A stretch of DNA of 64,000 nucleotides from Avena insularis (GCA_023614405.1 JAJUPC010000237.1:1-64000), one strand, 5' to 3'. Positions 43,662-54,720 are shown, counted from the stretch's first letter. A program made the numbers and translations. Notes: generated from the sequence alone by a model not told the origin.

Positions 43662-46600
43662 TCATAATCCACATATGGATCCACCCAGTGTGATTACATG
43701 TGTGTTCTTCTCACAAACCACATAAGGATCCACATATTCATTGGATGTGTGTTGTTTTCATGAACCACACCCAGTGTCATTGCATGTCTATTCCTCTCAC
43801 AAACCACACATGGATCCACCAGTGTCATCTGATGTGTGTTGTTCTCATGAACCATTGCATGTGTGTTCTTTTCACAAACCACAGCTATAGTCATTACATG
43901 TGTGTTGTTCTTACAAACCACAAAAGGATACACCAGTGTCATTGCATGTGTGTTCTTCTCATGAACCACAGCTAGAGTCATTGCCTGTCTATTCTTCTCA
44001 CAAACCACATAAGGATCCACAAGTGTCATTGGATGTGTGTTCTTTTCAAGAACCACACCCAGTGTCGTTGGATGTGTGTTCTTCTCACAAACCACACATG
44101 GATACACCAGTGTCATTGCATGTGTGTTATTTTCATGAACCACACATGGATCCAGCCAGTGTGATTGCATGTCTGTTCTATTCACAAACCACGTATGGAT
44201 CCACTAGTGTCATTGCATGTCTTTTCTTTTCATGAACCACACCAGTGTCATTGCCTATATGTTCCTCTTATAAACCACCCATGGATCTACCAGTTTTATT
44301 GCATGTGTATTCTTCTCATGAACCACATCTAGAGTGATTGCATGTCTGTTCTTCTCAGAAACCACATAAGGATCCACCAGTGTCATTGGATGTGTGTTAT
44401 TTTCATGAACCACACCTAGTGCCATTGCATGTGTGTTCTTCTCACAAACCACACATGGATCAACCAGTATGATTGCATGTCTGCCTTTTCATGAACCACA
44501 GCCAATGTCATTGCATATGTGTTCTTCTCACAAACCACACATGGATCCACCAGTGTCATTGCATGTCTGCTCTTTTCATTAACAACAGTTAGAGTCATTG
44601 CATGTGTGTTCTTTTCACAAACCACATATCACCAGTGTCATTGCATGTGTGTTCTTCCATTAACCACATATGGATCCACCCGTTTTGATTGCATGTGTGT
44701 TCTTCTCACAAACCACATAAGGATCCACTAGTGTCATTGGATGTGTGTTCTTTTCATAGACCACACATAGTGTCATTGCATGTCTGTTCCACTCACAAAC
44801 CACACATTGATCCACCAGTGTCATTGCATGTCTGTTTTTTCATGAACGATAGCTAGATTCATTACATGTGTGTTGTTCTTACAAACCACAAAAGGATACA
44901 CCCGTGTCATTGCATGTGTGTTCTTCTCATGAATCATAGCTAGAGTCATTGCATGTCTGTTCTTCTCACAAACCACATAATGATCAGCTAGTGTCATTGC
45001 ATGTCTGTTCTTTTCATGAACCACACCCCGTGTGTTCTTCTCACAAACCACACATGGATCCACCAGTGTCATTGCATGTGTGTTCTTTTCATGAACCACA
45101 GATGGATCCACCCAGTGTGATTGCATGTCTGTTCTTTTCACAAACCACATATGGATCCACTAGTGTCATTGCATGTCTCTTCTTTTCATGAACCACAACT
45201 AGTGTCATTGCATGTCTGTTCCTCTCATAAACCACATAAGGATCCACCAGTGTCATTGCATGTGTGTTCTTCTCATGAACCACATCTAGAGTCATTGCAT
45301 GTCTGTTCTTCTCACAAACCACATAAGGATCCACGAGTGTCATTAGATGTGTGTTCTTTTCATGAACCACACCCCGTGTCATTGGATGTGTGTTCTCACA
45401 AACAACACATGGATCCACCGGTATCATTGCATGTCTGTTCTTTTCATGAACCACAACCAGTGTCATTGCATGTGTGTTCTTCTCACAGACCACACATGGA
45501 TCCACAAGTGTCATCTTATCTGTGTTCTTCTCATGAACCATTGCATGTGTGTTCTTTTCACAAACGACAGCTATAGTCATTACATGTGTGTTGTTCTTAC
45601 AAACCACAAAAGGATACACCAGTGTCATTGCATGTGTGTTCTTCTCATGAACCACAGCTAGAGTAATTGCATGTATGTTCTTCTCACAAACGACATAAGG
45701 ATCCACCAGTGTCATTGGACGTGTGTTCTTTTCAAGAACCACACCCAGTGTCATTGGATGTGTGTTCTTCTCACAAACCACACATGGATCCACCAGTGTC
45801 ATTGCATGTGTGTTATTTTCATGAACCACACATGGATCCAGCCAGTGTGATTGCATGTCTGTTCTATTCACAAACCACATATGGATCCACTAGTGTCATT
45901 GCATGTCTTTTCTTTTCATGAACAACACCCAGTGTCATTGCATGTATGTTCCTCTTATAAACCACCCATGGATCCACCAGTGTTATTGCATGTGTGTTCT
46001 TCTCATGAACCACATCTAGAGTGATTGCATGTCTGTTCTTCCCACAAACCACATAAGGATCCACCAGTGTCATTGGATGTGTGTTCTTTTCATGAACCAC
46101 ACCCAGTGTCATTGCATGTGTGTTCTTCTCACAAACCACACATGGATCAACCAGTATGATTGCATGTCTTCCTTTTCATGAACCACAGCCAGTGTCATTG
46201 CATATGTGTTCTTCTCACAAACCACACATGGATCCACCAGTGTCATTCCATGTCTGCTCTTTTCATTAACCACAGTTAGAGTCATTGCATGTGTGTTCTT
46301 TTCACAAACCACATATCACCAGTGTCATTGCATGTGTGGTCTTCTCATAAACCACATATGGATCCACCCAGTGTGATTGCATGTGTGTTCTTCTCACAAA
46401 CCACATAAGGATCCACCAGTGTCATTGGATGTGTGTTCTTTTCATAAACCACACATAGTGTCATTGCATGTCTATTCCTCTCACAAACCACACATGGATC
46501 CACCAGTGTCATTACAAGTGTGTTATTCTCATGAACCACAGCTAGAGTCATTGCATGTGTTTTTTTTCACAAACCATACCTAGATTCATTAGATGTGTGT

Positions 46601-49600
46601 TGTTCTTACAAACCACAAAAGGATACACCAATGTCATTGTATGTGTGTTCTTCTCATGAATCACAGCTAGAGTCATTGCATGTCTATTCTTCTCACAAAC
46701 CACATAAGCATCAGCAAGTGTCATTGCATGTGTGTTCTTTTCATGAACCACACCCAGTGTGCTCTTCTCCAAACCACACATGGATCCACCAGTGTCATTG
46801 CATGTGTGTTCTTTTCATGAACCACACATGGATCCACCCAGTGTGATTGCATGTCTGTTCTTTTCACAAACCACATATGGATCCACTAGTGTCATTGCAT
46901 GTCTCTTCTTCTCATGAACAACACCTAACATAAACCACATAAGGATCCACCAGTGTCATTGCATGTGTGTTCTTCTCATGAACCACATCTAGAGTCATTG
47001 CATGTCTGTTCTTCTAACAAACCACATAAGGATCCACCAGTGTCATTAGATGTGTGTTCTTTTCATGAACCACACCCCGTGTCATTGCATGTGTGTTCTT
47101 CTCACAAACAACACATGGATCCACCAGTATCATTGCATGTCTGTTCTTTTCATGAACCACACCCAGTGTCATTGCATGTGTGTTCCTCTCACAGACCACA
47201 CATGGATCCACTAGTGTCATTGCATGTGCGTTCTTCTCATGAACCACATCTAGAGTCATTGCGTGTCTGTTCTTCTCACAAACCACATAAGGATCCACCA
47301 GTGTCATTGGATGTGTATTCTTTTCATGAACCACACCCAGTGTCATTGCATGTGTGTTCTTCTCACAAACCACACATGGATCCACCAGTATCATTGCATG
47401 TCTGTTATTTTCATGAACCACAGCGAGTGTTATTGCATGTGTGTTCTTCTCACAAACCACACATGGATCCACCAGTGGCATTGCATGTCTGCTCTTTTCA
47501 TTAACCACAGTTAGAGTCATTGTATGTGTGTTCTGTTCACAAACCACATATCACCAGTGTCATTGTATGTGTGTTCTTCACATAAACCACATATGGATCC
47601 ACCCAGTGTGATTGCATGTGTGTTCTTCTCACAAACCACATAAGGATCCACCAGTGTCATTGGATGAGTGTTCTTTTCATGAACCACACCCAGTGTTATT
47701 GCATGTCTGTTCCTCTCATAAACCACATAAGGATCCACCAGTGTCATTGGATGTATGTTGTTTTCATGAACCACACCCAGTGTCATTGTATGTGTGTTAT
47801 TCTCACAAACCACACATGGAATCACCAGTGTCATTGCATGTGTGTTCTTTTCATGTACCACACATGGATCCACCCAGTGTGATTGCATGTCTATTCTTTT
47901 CACAAACCACACATGGATCCACTAGTGTCATTGCATGTCTGTTCTTTTCATGAACCACACCCAGTGTCATTGCATGTGTGTTCTTCTCACAAACCACACA
48001 TGGATCCACCAGTGTCATTGAATGTATGCTCTTTTCATTAACCACATTTAGAGTCATTGCATGTGTGTTCTTTTCACAAACCACATATCACCAGTGTCAT
48101 TGCATGTGTGTTCTTCTCATAAACCACAGATGGATCCACCCAGTGTGATTTCATGTGTGTTCTTCTCACAAACCACATCAGGATCCACCAGTGTCATTGG
48201 ATGTGTGTTCTTTTCCTGAACTACACCCAGTGTCATTGCATCTCTATTCCTCTCATCAACCACATAAGGATCCACAAGGGTCATTGCATATGTGTTCTTC
48301 ACATGAACCACATCTAGAGTCATTGCATGTATGTTCTTCTCACAAACCACATAAGGATCCACTAGTGTCATTGGATGTGTGTTCTTTTCATGAACCACAC
48401 CTAGTGTCATTGCATGTGTGTTCTTCTCACAGACCACAAATGGATCCACCAGTGTCATGGCATGTGTGTTCTACTCATGAACCACATATAGAGTCATTGC
48501 ATGTCTGTTCTTCTCACAAACCACATAACGATCCACCAATGTCATTGGATGTGTGTTCTTTTCCTGAACCACACCCAGTTTCATTCCATGTGTGTTCTTG
48601 TCACAAACTGCACATGGATCCACCAGTATCATTGCATGTCTGTTCTTTTCATGAACCACAGCCAGTGTCATTGCATGTGTGTTCTCACAAACCACACATG
48701 GATCCACCAGTGTCATTGGATGTCTACTCTTTTCATTAACCACAGTAAGAGTTACTTCATGTGTGTTCTTTTCACAAACCACATATCACCAGTGTCATTG
48801 CATGTGTGTTCCTCTCATAGACCACATATGGATCCACCCAGTGTGATTGCATGCGTGTTCTTCTCACAAACCACATAAGGATCCACCAGTGTCATTGGAT
48901 GTGTGTTCTTTTCATAAACCACACCTACTGTCATTGCATGTCTGTTCCTCTCACAAACCACACATGGATCCACCAGAGTCATTGCATGTGTGTTCTTCTC
49001 ATGAACAACACCTAGAGTCATTGCATGTGTGTTCTTTTCACAAACCACAGCTAGAGTCATTGCATGTGTGTTCTTCTCACAAACCACATAAGGATACACC
49101 AGTGTCATTGCATGTGTGTTCTTCTCTTGAACCAAAGCTAGAGTCATTGCATGTCTGTTCTTCTCACAAATCACATAAGGATCCACGAGTTTCAATGGAT
49201 GTGTGTTCTTTTCATGAACCATACCAGTGTCATTGGATGTGTGTTTTTCTCACAAACCACACATGGATCCACCAATGTCATTGCATGTGTGTTCTTCTCA
49301 TGAACCACACATGGATCCACTAGTGTCATTGCATGTCTGTTCTTTTCATGAACCATAGCTAGAGTCATTGCATGTCTGTTCCTTCCATAAACCACACATG
49401 GATCCACCTAGTGTGATTGCATGTCTGTTATTTTCACAAACCACACATGGATCCACCAGTGTCATTGCATGGGTGTTGTTTTCATGAACCACACATGGAT
49501 CCACCCAGTGTGATTGCATGTCAGTTCTTTTCACAAACCATATTTGGATCCACCAGTGTCATTGCATGTCTGTACTTTTCATCAACCACACCCAGTTTCA

Positions 49601-51350
49601 TTGCATGTCTGTTCCTCTCATAAACCACACATGGATCCACCAGTGTCATTGCATGTGTGTTCTTCTCATGAACCACATCTAGAGTCATTGCATGTCTGTT
49701 CTACTCACAAACCACATAAGGGTCCACTAGTGTCATTGGATGTTTGTTCTTTTTATGAACCACACCCAGTGTCATTGCATGTGTGTTCTTCTCACAAACC
49801 ACACATCGATCCACCAGTATCATTGCATGTATGTTCTTTTCATGAACCACAGCCAGTGTCATTGCATGTTTGTTCTTCTCACAAACCATACATGGATCCA
49901 CCAGTATCATTGCATGTCTGCTCTTTTCATTAACGACATTTAGAGTCATTGCATGTGTGTTCTTTTCAGAAACCACATATCACCAGTGTCATTGCATGTG
50001 TGTTCTTCTCATAAACCACATATGGATCCACCCAGTGTGATTGCATGTGTGTTCTTCTCACAAACTACATAAGGATCCACCAGTGTCATTGGATGTGTGT
50101 TCTTTTCATAAACCAGACCCAGTGTCATTGCATGTCTGTTCCTCTCACAAACAACACATGGATCCACCAGTGTCATTGCATGTGTGTTCTTCTCATGAAC
50201 CACATCTAGAGTCATTGCATGTGTGTTCTTTTCACAAAGCACAGTTAGATTCATTGCATGTGTGTTCTTCTTTCAAACCACATAAGGATACACCAGTGTC
50301 ATTGCATGTGTGTTGTTCACATGAACCACAGCTAGAGTCATTGCATGTCTATTCTTCTCACAAACCACATAAGGATCCACCGGTGTCATTGCATGTCTGT
50401 TCTTTTCATGAACCACACCCAGTGTCATTGCATGTCTGTTCCTCTCATCAACCACACATGGATTCACCAGTATCATTGCATGTGTGTTCTTCTCATGAAC
50501 CACATCTAGAGTCATTGCATGTCTGTTCTTCTCACAAACCACATAAGTATTCACAAGTGTCATTGGATGTGTGTTCTTTTCATGAACCACACCTAGTGTC
50601 ATTGCATGTGTGTTCTTCTCACAAACCACACACGGATCCACCAGTATCATTGCATGTATGTTCTTTTCATGAACCACAACCAGTGTCATTGCATGTGTGT
50701 TCTTCTCATAAACCACACATGGATCCACCAGTATCATTGCATGTCTGCTCTTTTCATTAACCACATTTAGAGTCAATGCATGTGTGTTCTTTTCACAAAC
50801 CACATATCACCAGTGTCATTGTATGTGTGTTCTTCTCATAAACCACATATGGATCCACCCAGTGTAATTGCATGTGTGTTCTTCTCACAAACCACATAAG
50901 GATCCACCAGTGTCATTGGATGTGTGTTCTTTTCATGAACCACACCTAGTGTCATTGCATGTGTGTTCTTCTCACAGACCACACATGGATCCACCAGTGT
51001 CATTGCATGTGTGTTGTTCTCATGAACCACATCTAGAGTCATTGCATGTTTGTTCTTCTAACAAACCACATAAGGATCCACCAGTGTCATTGGATGTGTG
51101 TTCTTTTCATGAACCACACCCAGTGTCATTACATGTGTGTTCTTCTCACAAACCACACATGGATCCACTAGTATCATTGCATGTCTATTCTTTTCATGAA
51201 CCACAACCAGTGTCATTGCATGTGTGTTCCTCTCATAAACCACATATGGATCCACCCAGTGTGATTGCATGTGTGTTCTTCTCACAAACCACGTAAGGAT
51301 CCACCAGTGTCATTGGATGTGTGTTCTTTTCATAAACCACATATGGATCC
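43662..51350. repeat. Diverged right margin of the minisatellite array
   Basis: Units still follow the 39/48-bp plan, but variants absent from the interior become frequent: arms ending in AGCTAGAGTCATTG or AGCTATAGTCATTAC, TTGTTCTTACAAACC variants, and truncated units such as the one at 43,840-43,862. Block lengths are irregular (about 0.7-1.7 kb). No long tandem period is apparent. Higher divergence at an array edge is expected when homogenisation by unequal exchange is strongest in the middle. The last unit stops at 51,350. Confidence 0.8.
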
Positions 51351-51782
51351 TAACCTTAGGAGAGCCCTAACCTTAGCCCCCCATTGGGTGGCCATTAGAC
51401 CGAGTCTTCTAGAAGGCACGGCCTAACACAGTTGTTCTGCTTGACGATTGTTACATACCGTTCGATCGGGGCGCTTGGACGATTGGGATGGTCTTTGTGA
51501 GAGCGATCCACTAGTAGGCTGTTCTGCGGCTTGATTGGCCACGCTTGCTCTGGACAAACTGGCAACACCGGGCGCTCCCCTGTTGCGAGTGTCACGACTC
51601 ACGAGTTCAGTGGGCCATATCCAAGTGTCATGTCCCCATTACTTCTCTTCCTCCCCGTACTTCTCTTCCTTCCCCTCGAAGCCACTTTCCCCACTTCACT
51701 CCCATCCCGCCGTAGCCGCAAGCCGACGACGCCTCCATCCCAATCCCCTCTCTGGCAGCCACCCCCCTCCTCCCCTCTCGCC
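51351..51782. other. Non-repetitive spacer with pyrimidine-rich leader
   Basis: The minisatellite ends abruptly and the base composition changes to more GC-rich DNA. A short internal repeat, CCTAACCTTAG then CCTAACCTTAGCC, lies directly at the border (about 51,349-51,378). The part from 51,630 to 51,780 is CT-rich, as plant 5' leaders often are, and leads into the start codon of the GRF gene. I see no convincing TATA box and no coding region. Confidence 0.5.
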
Positions 51783-52190
51783 ATGGGTTCAAGGGAGGCA
51801 GCGACAGACGTTGTGGACGGTGATTTCGTTGTGAGTTGTCTCATCTCTATATCTATCATATGTGGCCAGTTATCTATTTTTTGAGCTAGATCTACTCTGT
51901 TTACTCATGCGCGTATGATGTGTTAGGCCAACCAGACGATGTATGACTCCGACTATCACGGTTTAGCGAATGAAGACAGTCCTCTTCTATGTAAACATGG
52001 ATATGTGCCTGCTAAATTTGTAGCGTTCGAAGGACGAAACGTAGGCAGGAGGTTTCTACGGTGTCAAGGACATCGTGCAATGATGCAAGGCGGAAGTTGC
52101 GGTGTTGTCAAATGGGTAGGTCTAGAGTGGCCCAAATCGATGCAGAAAATGTTGGACAAACTATGGGAAATGACTGTTGAGTTGAAATAA
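51783..52190 (+). CDS. GRF-type zinc finger protein, two exons, transposon-associated type
   Basis: Exon 1 (51,783-51,830) encodes 16 residues starting MGSREAATDV. A GTGAGT donor follows at 51,831 and an acceptor GTGTTAG ends at 51,926. Exon 2 starts at 51,927 in phase 0, giving about 103 residues in total. The zinc finger is clear: C38 and H40 (CKHG), the GRRF motif at about residues 56-59, then C62 and C74 followed by VVKW. This is the GRF zinc-finger pattern, a nucleic-acid-binding module also found in TopoIII and APE2 proteins. In grasses many short copies accompany transposons. The frame stops at 52,188 (TAA), but the same frame continues as a coiled coil, so the stop may be a mutation. 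The exon 1 model rests on splice signals only. Confidence 0.7.
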
Positions 52191-52565
52191 TCCGTATTCA
52201 ACTTACTTCTTGATAGTGTTGAGATGAAGCTATGGGAACCAGTTGACACGACCAAGCATAAGCGAGATCTCAGGTGGGTGCAAGACAAGGTTAGAAAAGT
52301 CGAGAAGGAGAGGGACGCGGTGTTGGCCCTGAAGCATGAAGCAGAGCAAGAACTGACTCAAGCAAGGAATGACCTTGACCAGGCCAAAGTCCTGCAGTTC
52401 ACAACTACGAGTATTGACAAGTGCATAAGGAAAAATGCAGAGAAACAATTGAAGCTGTGCAAGGAAGATGTTAAAAGGAAGGAGCAGACGATTCGATCCT
52501 TGCTCTCACAGGAAGATGCGCATCGGGCTCACATTAGGAAGATCAAGGAGATGTGTGATAACTAG
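52191..52565 (+). pseudogene. Coiled-coil continuation of the GRF gene after an in-frame stop
   Basis: This region is in the same frame as the GRF exon, separated only by the TAA at 52,188-52,190. It encodes about 124 residues ending at a TAA or TAG cluster near 52,563, or 113 residues if translation began at the ATG at 52,224. The sequence is rich in K, E, R, Q and L with heptad character (for example VRKVEKERDAVLALKHEAEQ), so it should form a coiled coil. GRF zinc finger plus C-terminal coiled coil is a usual layout for these grass proteins. The simplest reading is one gene broken by one nonsense change. The alternative is an unrecognised intron of a multiple of three around the stop. Confidence 0.6.
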
Positions 52566-53297
52566 TTCTATTTAGCTTGAGCTCTATGTCTTTTTAAGTT
52601 GTAATAGTTGTACTTGTTGACCTAGCGGTCTGAACTAGTGGTCCCAGAGTCCTGGGAGTAAAAAAATTGGTCGCCCCTTAATCTGTTGGAACCTTGCATT
52701 ACTTCCTTTTGTCTGATCATGGTGGTATTCTGACATTGGTGGTTTGTTTAAACGTAATCTACGTGGATTATGCCGCATGCAAATGGCACAACCACAATTT
52801 ATAAAGTGGAAGCACGTACACCCGGTTACTGGAGATCCGGGAGCTTCGCCAGATGCAGGGGATGCAGGAGCAGAGAGGCGGTGAGATAGATGGGCTCAAG
52901 ATTAGGCTAGAAAGTGGTACTGATTTCCTCCTCAGCTGGGCTTTATCGGTTGCCATTGATGTTTATGTTGCCATGTCGTTGTGTGCAGCAGCTGAAATAA
53001 GTTGCTGCTTCGTGGAGTGTAGTAGCTTAAATAATTTATTTCTGTGCCACTTACATTCCGTCGTATTTGGAGACCTCCTGCCCCTTAGCAATCGTGGAAC
53101 CGGTGCTGCATGTTTTCAGATAGTAGTGGCACAATCACAATTTTGGATTCAACTACTAACTCGGGAGTTTCCAAACACTAAGTCGTGGTACATTTTACTC
53201 AGAGAATGTGGGTAGATTGTTTCATCCAACAAAGTTCCACACACAGAGCTCCAGAATTTAACCGAATTACATATATAGGTTCAAGTTCAACACATTA
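52566..53297. other. Spacer with a short coiled-coil-like coding remnant
   Basis: No complete gene is seen. Positions 52,805-52,912 on the plus strand are open and read LLEIRELRQMQGMQEQRG and so on, a composition typical of a coiled-coil exon. It is bounded by a stop at 52,802 on the left and a possible CCTCAG boundary on the right (52,927-52,936). It could be a further piece of the GRF gene or of another transposon-borne gene. The rest is AT-rich and featureless to me. Confidence 0.3.
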
Positions 53298-54195
53298 CTA
53301 TGCATCTTTATTGCCAGCAGCCTTCTTCCGCAGCCTGGGTGCCAAGCCTTCACGTCCACTGGCTTCTTCATTTCCTACCTTCTTCCTCTTCCTCGGTGCC
53401 AATTTTCATAGCTTCACGTACTTTGCATCGCCGGGACAATGGGCACCAGAATCGTGTCCAACCTCATCTTTCCACTCATTTTTTATTTCTTTGGGCAGCA
53501 AAATTACTGACCCGGCAGTCATGTTTCTTACCTTGCGGTGCTTCCTGTTAAAGAAACAAGACTGTTGCATAATTGCCCATTATTTATAGAGTAAATAAAA
53601 CAAAAATTACAATTCAGCACAAACATGCGAACCCCAAGAGACTTTTGCTTACTAGGAGCTAATTGGGTTCGAGCAACCACCATGTCCAAGAATAGAAGGG
53701 CGACTCCCAGTTGCAGCAGCTTCCACATCTAGTACATCACAGTTCAGCTCAAACATGCAATACGAAGCATAACTTTTCATCAACCCAATTAGCTGACTAT
53801 CAGATGTTAGAGGAACCATGATTTCATGTTCATCCATGAAGCTAAACTTTGTAGTCTGCTTCGGCCATAATTCATCTTGATTACGCAGAGCAGCAACCAT
53901 ACCAGATATACTACAGATCTGCGCAGGCGCTTCTTCCATCGTGATACAATGGTGTCCATACCACTTGCCCTTAGAGTCGTACCTAAAGGGGACTACCGTA
54001 ACCAGGTAAGGGTGGTCCGCAAGATCCCACTTGACAGAAAACTGTGGACAAAATATGTTTGTCAACGTTGGGATAACAAACAATTTTAGGTTCAGTAGCC
54101 AGCTAGTAGTTATAATTAGTGCGAATGGCAAAGAGAACGGTAGCTCACCCGCTTGTAGCTAGAACTTCTTCTTCCTTGGTAGTAGGATCTGCCAT
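53298..54195 (-). pseudogene. Decayed three-exon gene of unknown function, transposon-associated type
   Basis: Read on the minus strand. Exon 1 (54,195-54,149) begins MADPTTKEEE and has a GTGAGC donor. Exon 2 (54,041-53,653) follows a TTTTGTCCACAG acceptor and ends at a GTAAGC donor; it reads KWDLADHPYLV early and VPLTSDSQLIGLMKS later. Exon 3 (53,544-53,298) follows TTTCTTTAACAG and ends in a basic tail (APRKRKKVG ... LRKKAAGNKDA). The splice signals are good, but the gene looks dead. Exon 1 ends in phase 2 whereas the open frame of exon 2 needs phase 0. The exon 2-3 join creates TAG. A TGA interrupts exon 3 just before the basic tail. The family resembles genes found next to Mutator-like or GRF-bearing elements in Triticeae, but I cannot name it with confidence. 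Confidence 0.45.
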
Positions 54196-54657
54196 CCTCC
54201 GAGCTGCTCAGCTCGTTAGCGGCAGAGGCGGGCCAGATCCTCGCAATGGCGGCTCTGGCATGCGCCATTGGAGCTCGGGATCAGCGATTGGGCGTAGCAA
54301 CTTGGCTCCAGAAGTCAAATGTCCGAAGGGATCGTCCTGCCTGGAGGGTGGATTCTGATGCCACTGGTGCTAGGGGAAAGGTGGGAATGGATTTGTGAAA
54401 CTGGTCAATGCATCCAATCCACTTAGTTACTCGATTTTCCTAAGAGGTTGCCGCGTTGGCGCTCGCGTCATGGACAAATGACCGACATGAGGGTCCGGAT
54501 CGTCTACTTCATGGGGCAGTTTCACGGAATGTTTGAATTTGGTAGGGGTGAGATGAGTTTGCATCGAAATGGCCCCTCTTGGTAGTTGGCGGCCCAACAT
54601 TTCAAAACGCGGAAATTTCAGGCAACTTAGGTACCGCCATGCACTGGCCCGGGAACT
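54196..54657. other. Region upstream of the copia internal domain, no gene seen
   Basis: The first part (54,196-54,360) is GC-rich and may be the 5' leader of the minus-strand gene. The remainder should hold the 5' LTR of the copia element if one existed, but nothing here resembles the sequence starting at 60,714 or the GGACACTCCGG-rich stretch beyond it. Short open frames on the minus strand show no recognisable domain. Confidence 0.4.
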
Positions 54658-54670
54658 TTGGTACCATAGA
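54658..54670 (+). other. Possible degenerate primer-binding site
   Basis: TTGGTACCATAGA resembles the initiator-Met tRNA primer site usual in plant copia elements (TGGTATCAGAG), with two mismatches over 11 bases. It lies about 50 bp before the putative gag start at 54,721, a sensible distance. The match is weak and no LTR end is visible directly upstream. Confidence 0.35.
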
Positions 54671-54720
54671 CGAACAACCCCGGAGAAGAGGGAGAGGGTG
54701 AGGCTAGCAACTCCGTGACC

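Larger units (their letters stand above)
1..51350. repeat. 51-kb minisatellite array of 39/48-bp units with higher-order structure
   Basis: The whole stretch is built from variants of one monomer with no foreign insertion that I could see. The monomer has a left arm of 27 bp (CATGTGTGTTC... to ...AACCACAC or ...AACCACAT), an optional 9-bp module ATGGATCCA, and a 12-bp right arm CCAGTGTCATTG. Without the module the unit is 39 bp; with it, 48 bp. Two rarer forms are 43 bp (module replaced by ATCA) and 49 bp (right arm CCCAGTGTGATTG). A further 39-bp class has CTAGAGTCATTG as right arm. Average spacing is about 43.5 bp, so roughly 1,150-1,200 units are present. The array is already under way at base 1 and ends sharply at 51,350 after a GGATCC. 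I do not recognise it as a named Triticeae satellite. The long open frames on both strands follow from the multiple-of-three unit lengths and are not annotated as genes. Confidence 0.97.

Noticed and set aside
1..51350. CRISPR array
   Set aside because: Units are contiguous and variable without unique spacers, the array is 51 kb long, and the surrounding DNA is plant transposon sequence.
1..51350. Telomeric or known 180-bp/350-bp cereal satellite
   Set aside because: No TTTAGGG runs are present and the monomer length of 39/48 bp does not fit the named cereal satellites I know.
51351..51380. CCTAACCTTAG repeat as interstitial telomere-like sequence
   Set aside because: Only two imperfect copies, and the motif is not CCCTAAA.
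53185..53589. Plus-strand open frame of 134 codons
   Set aside because: It lies antisense to exon 3 of the minus-strand pseudogene, which has splice signals and a sensible basic tail. The plus frame has no recognisable domain.
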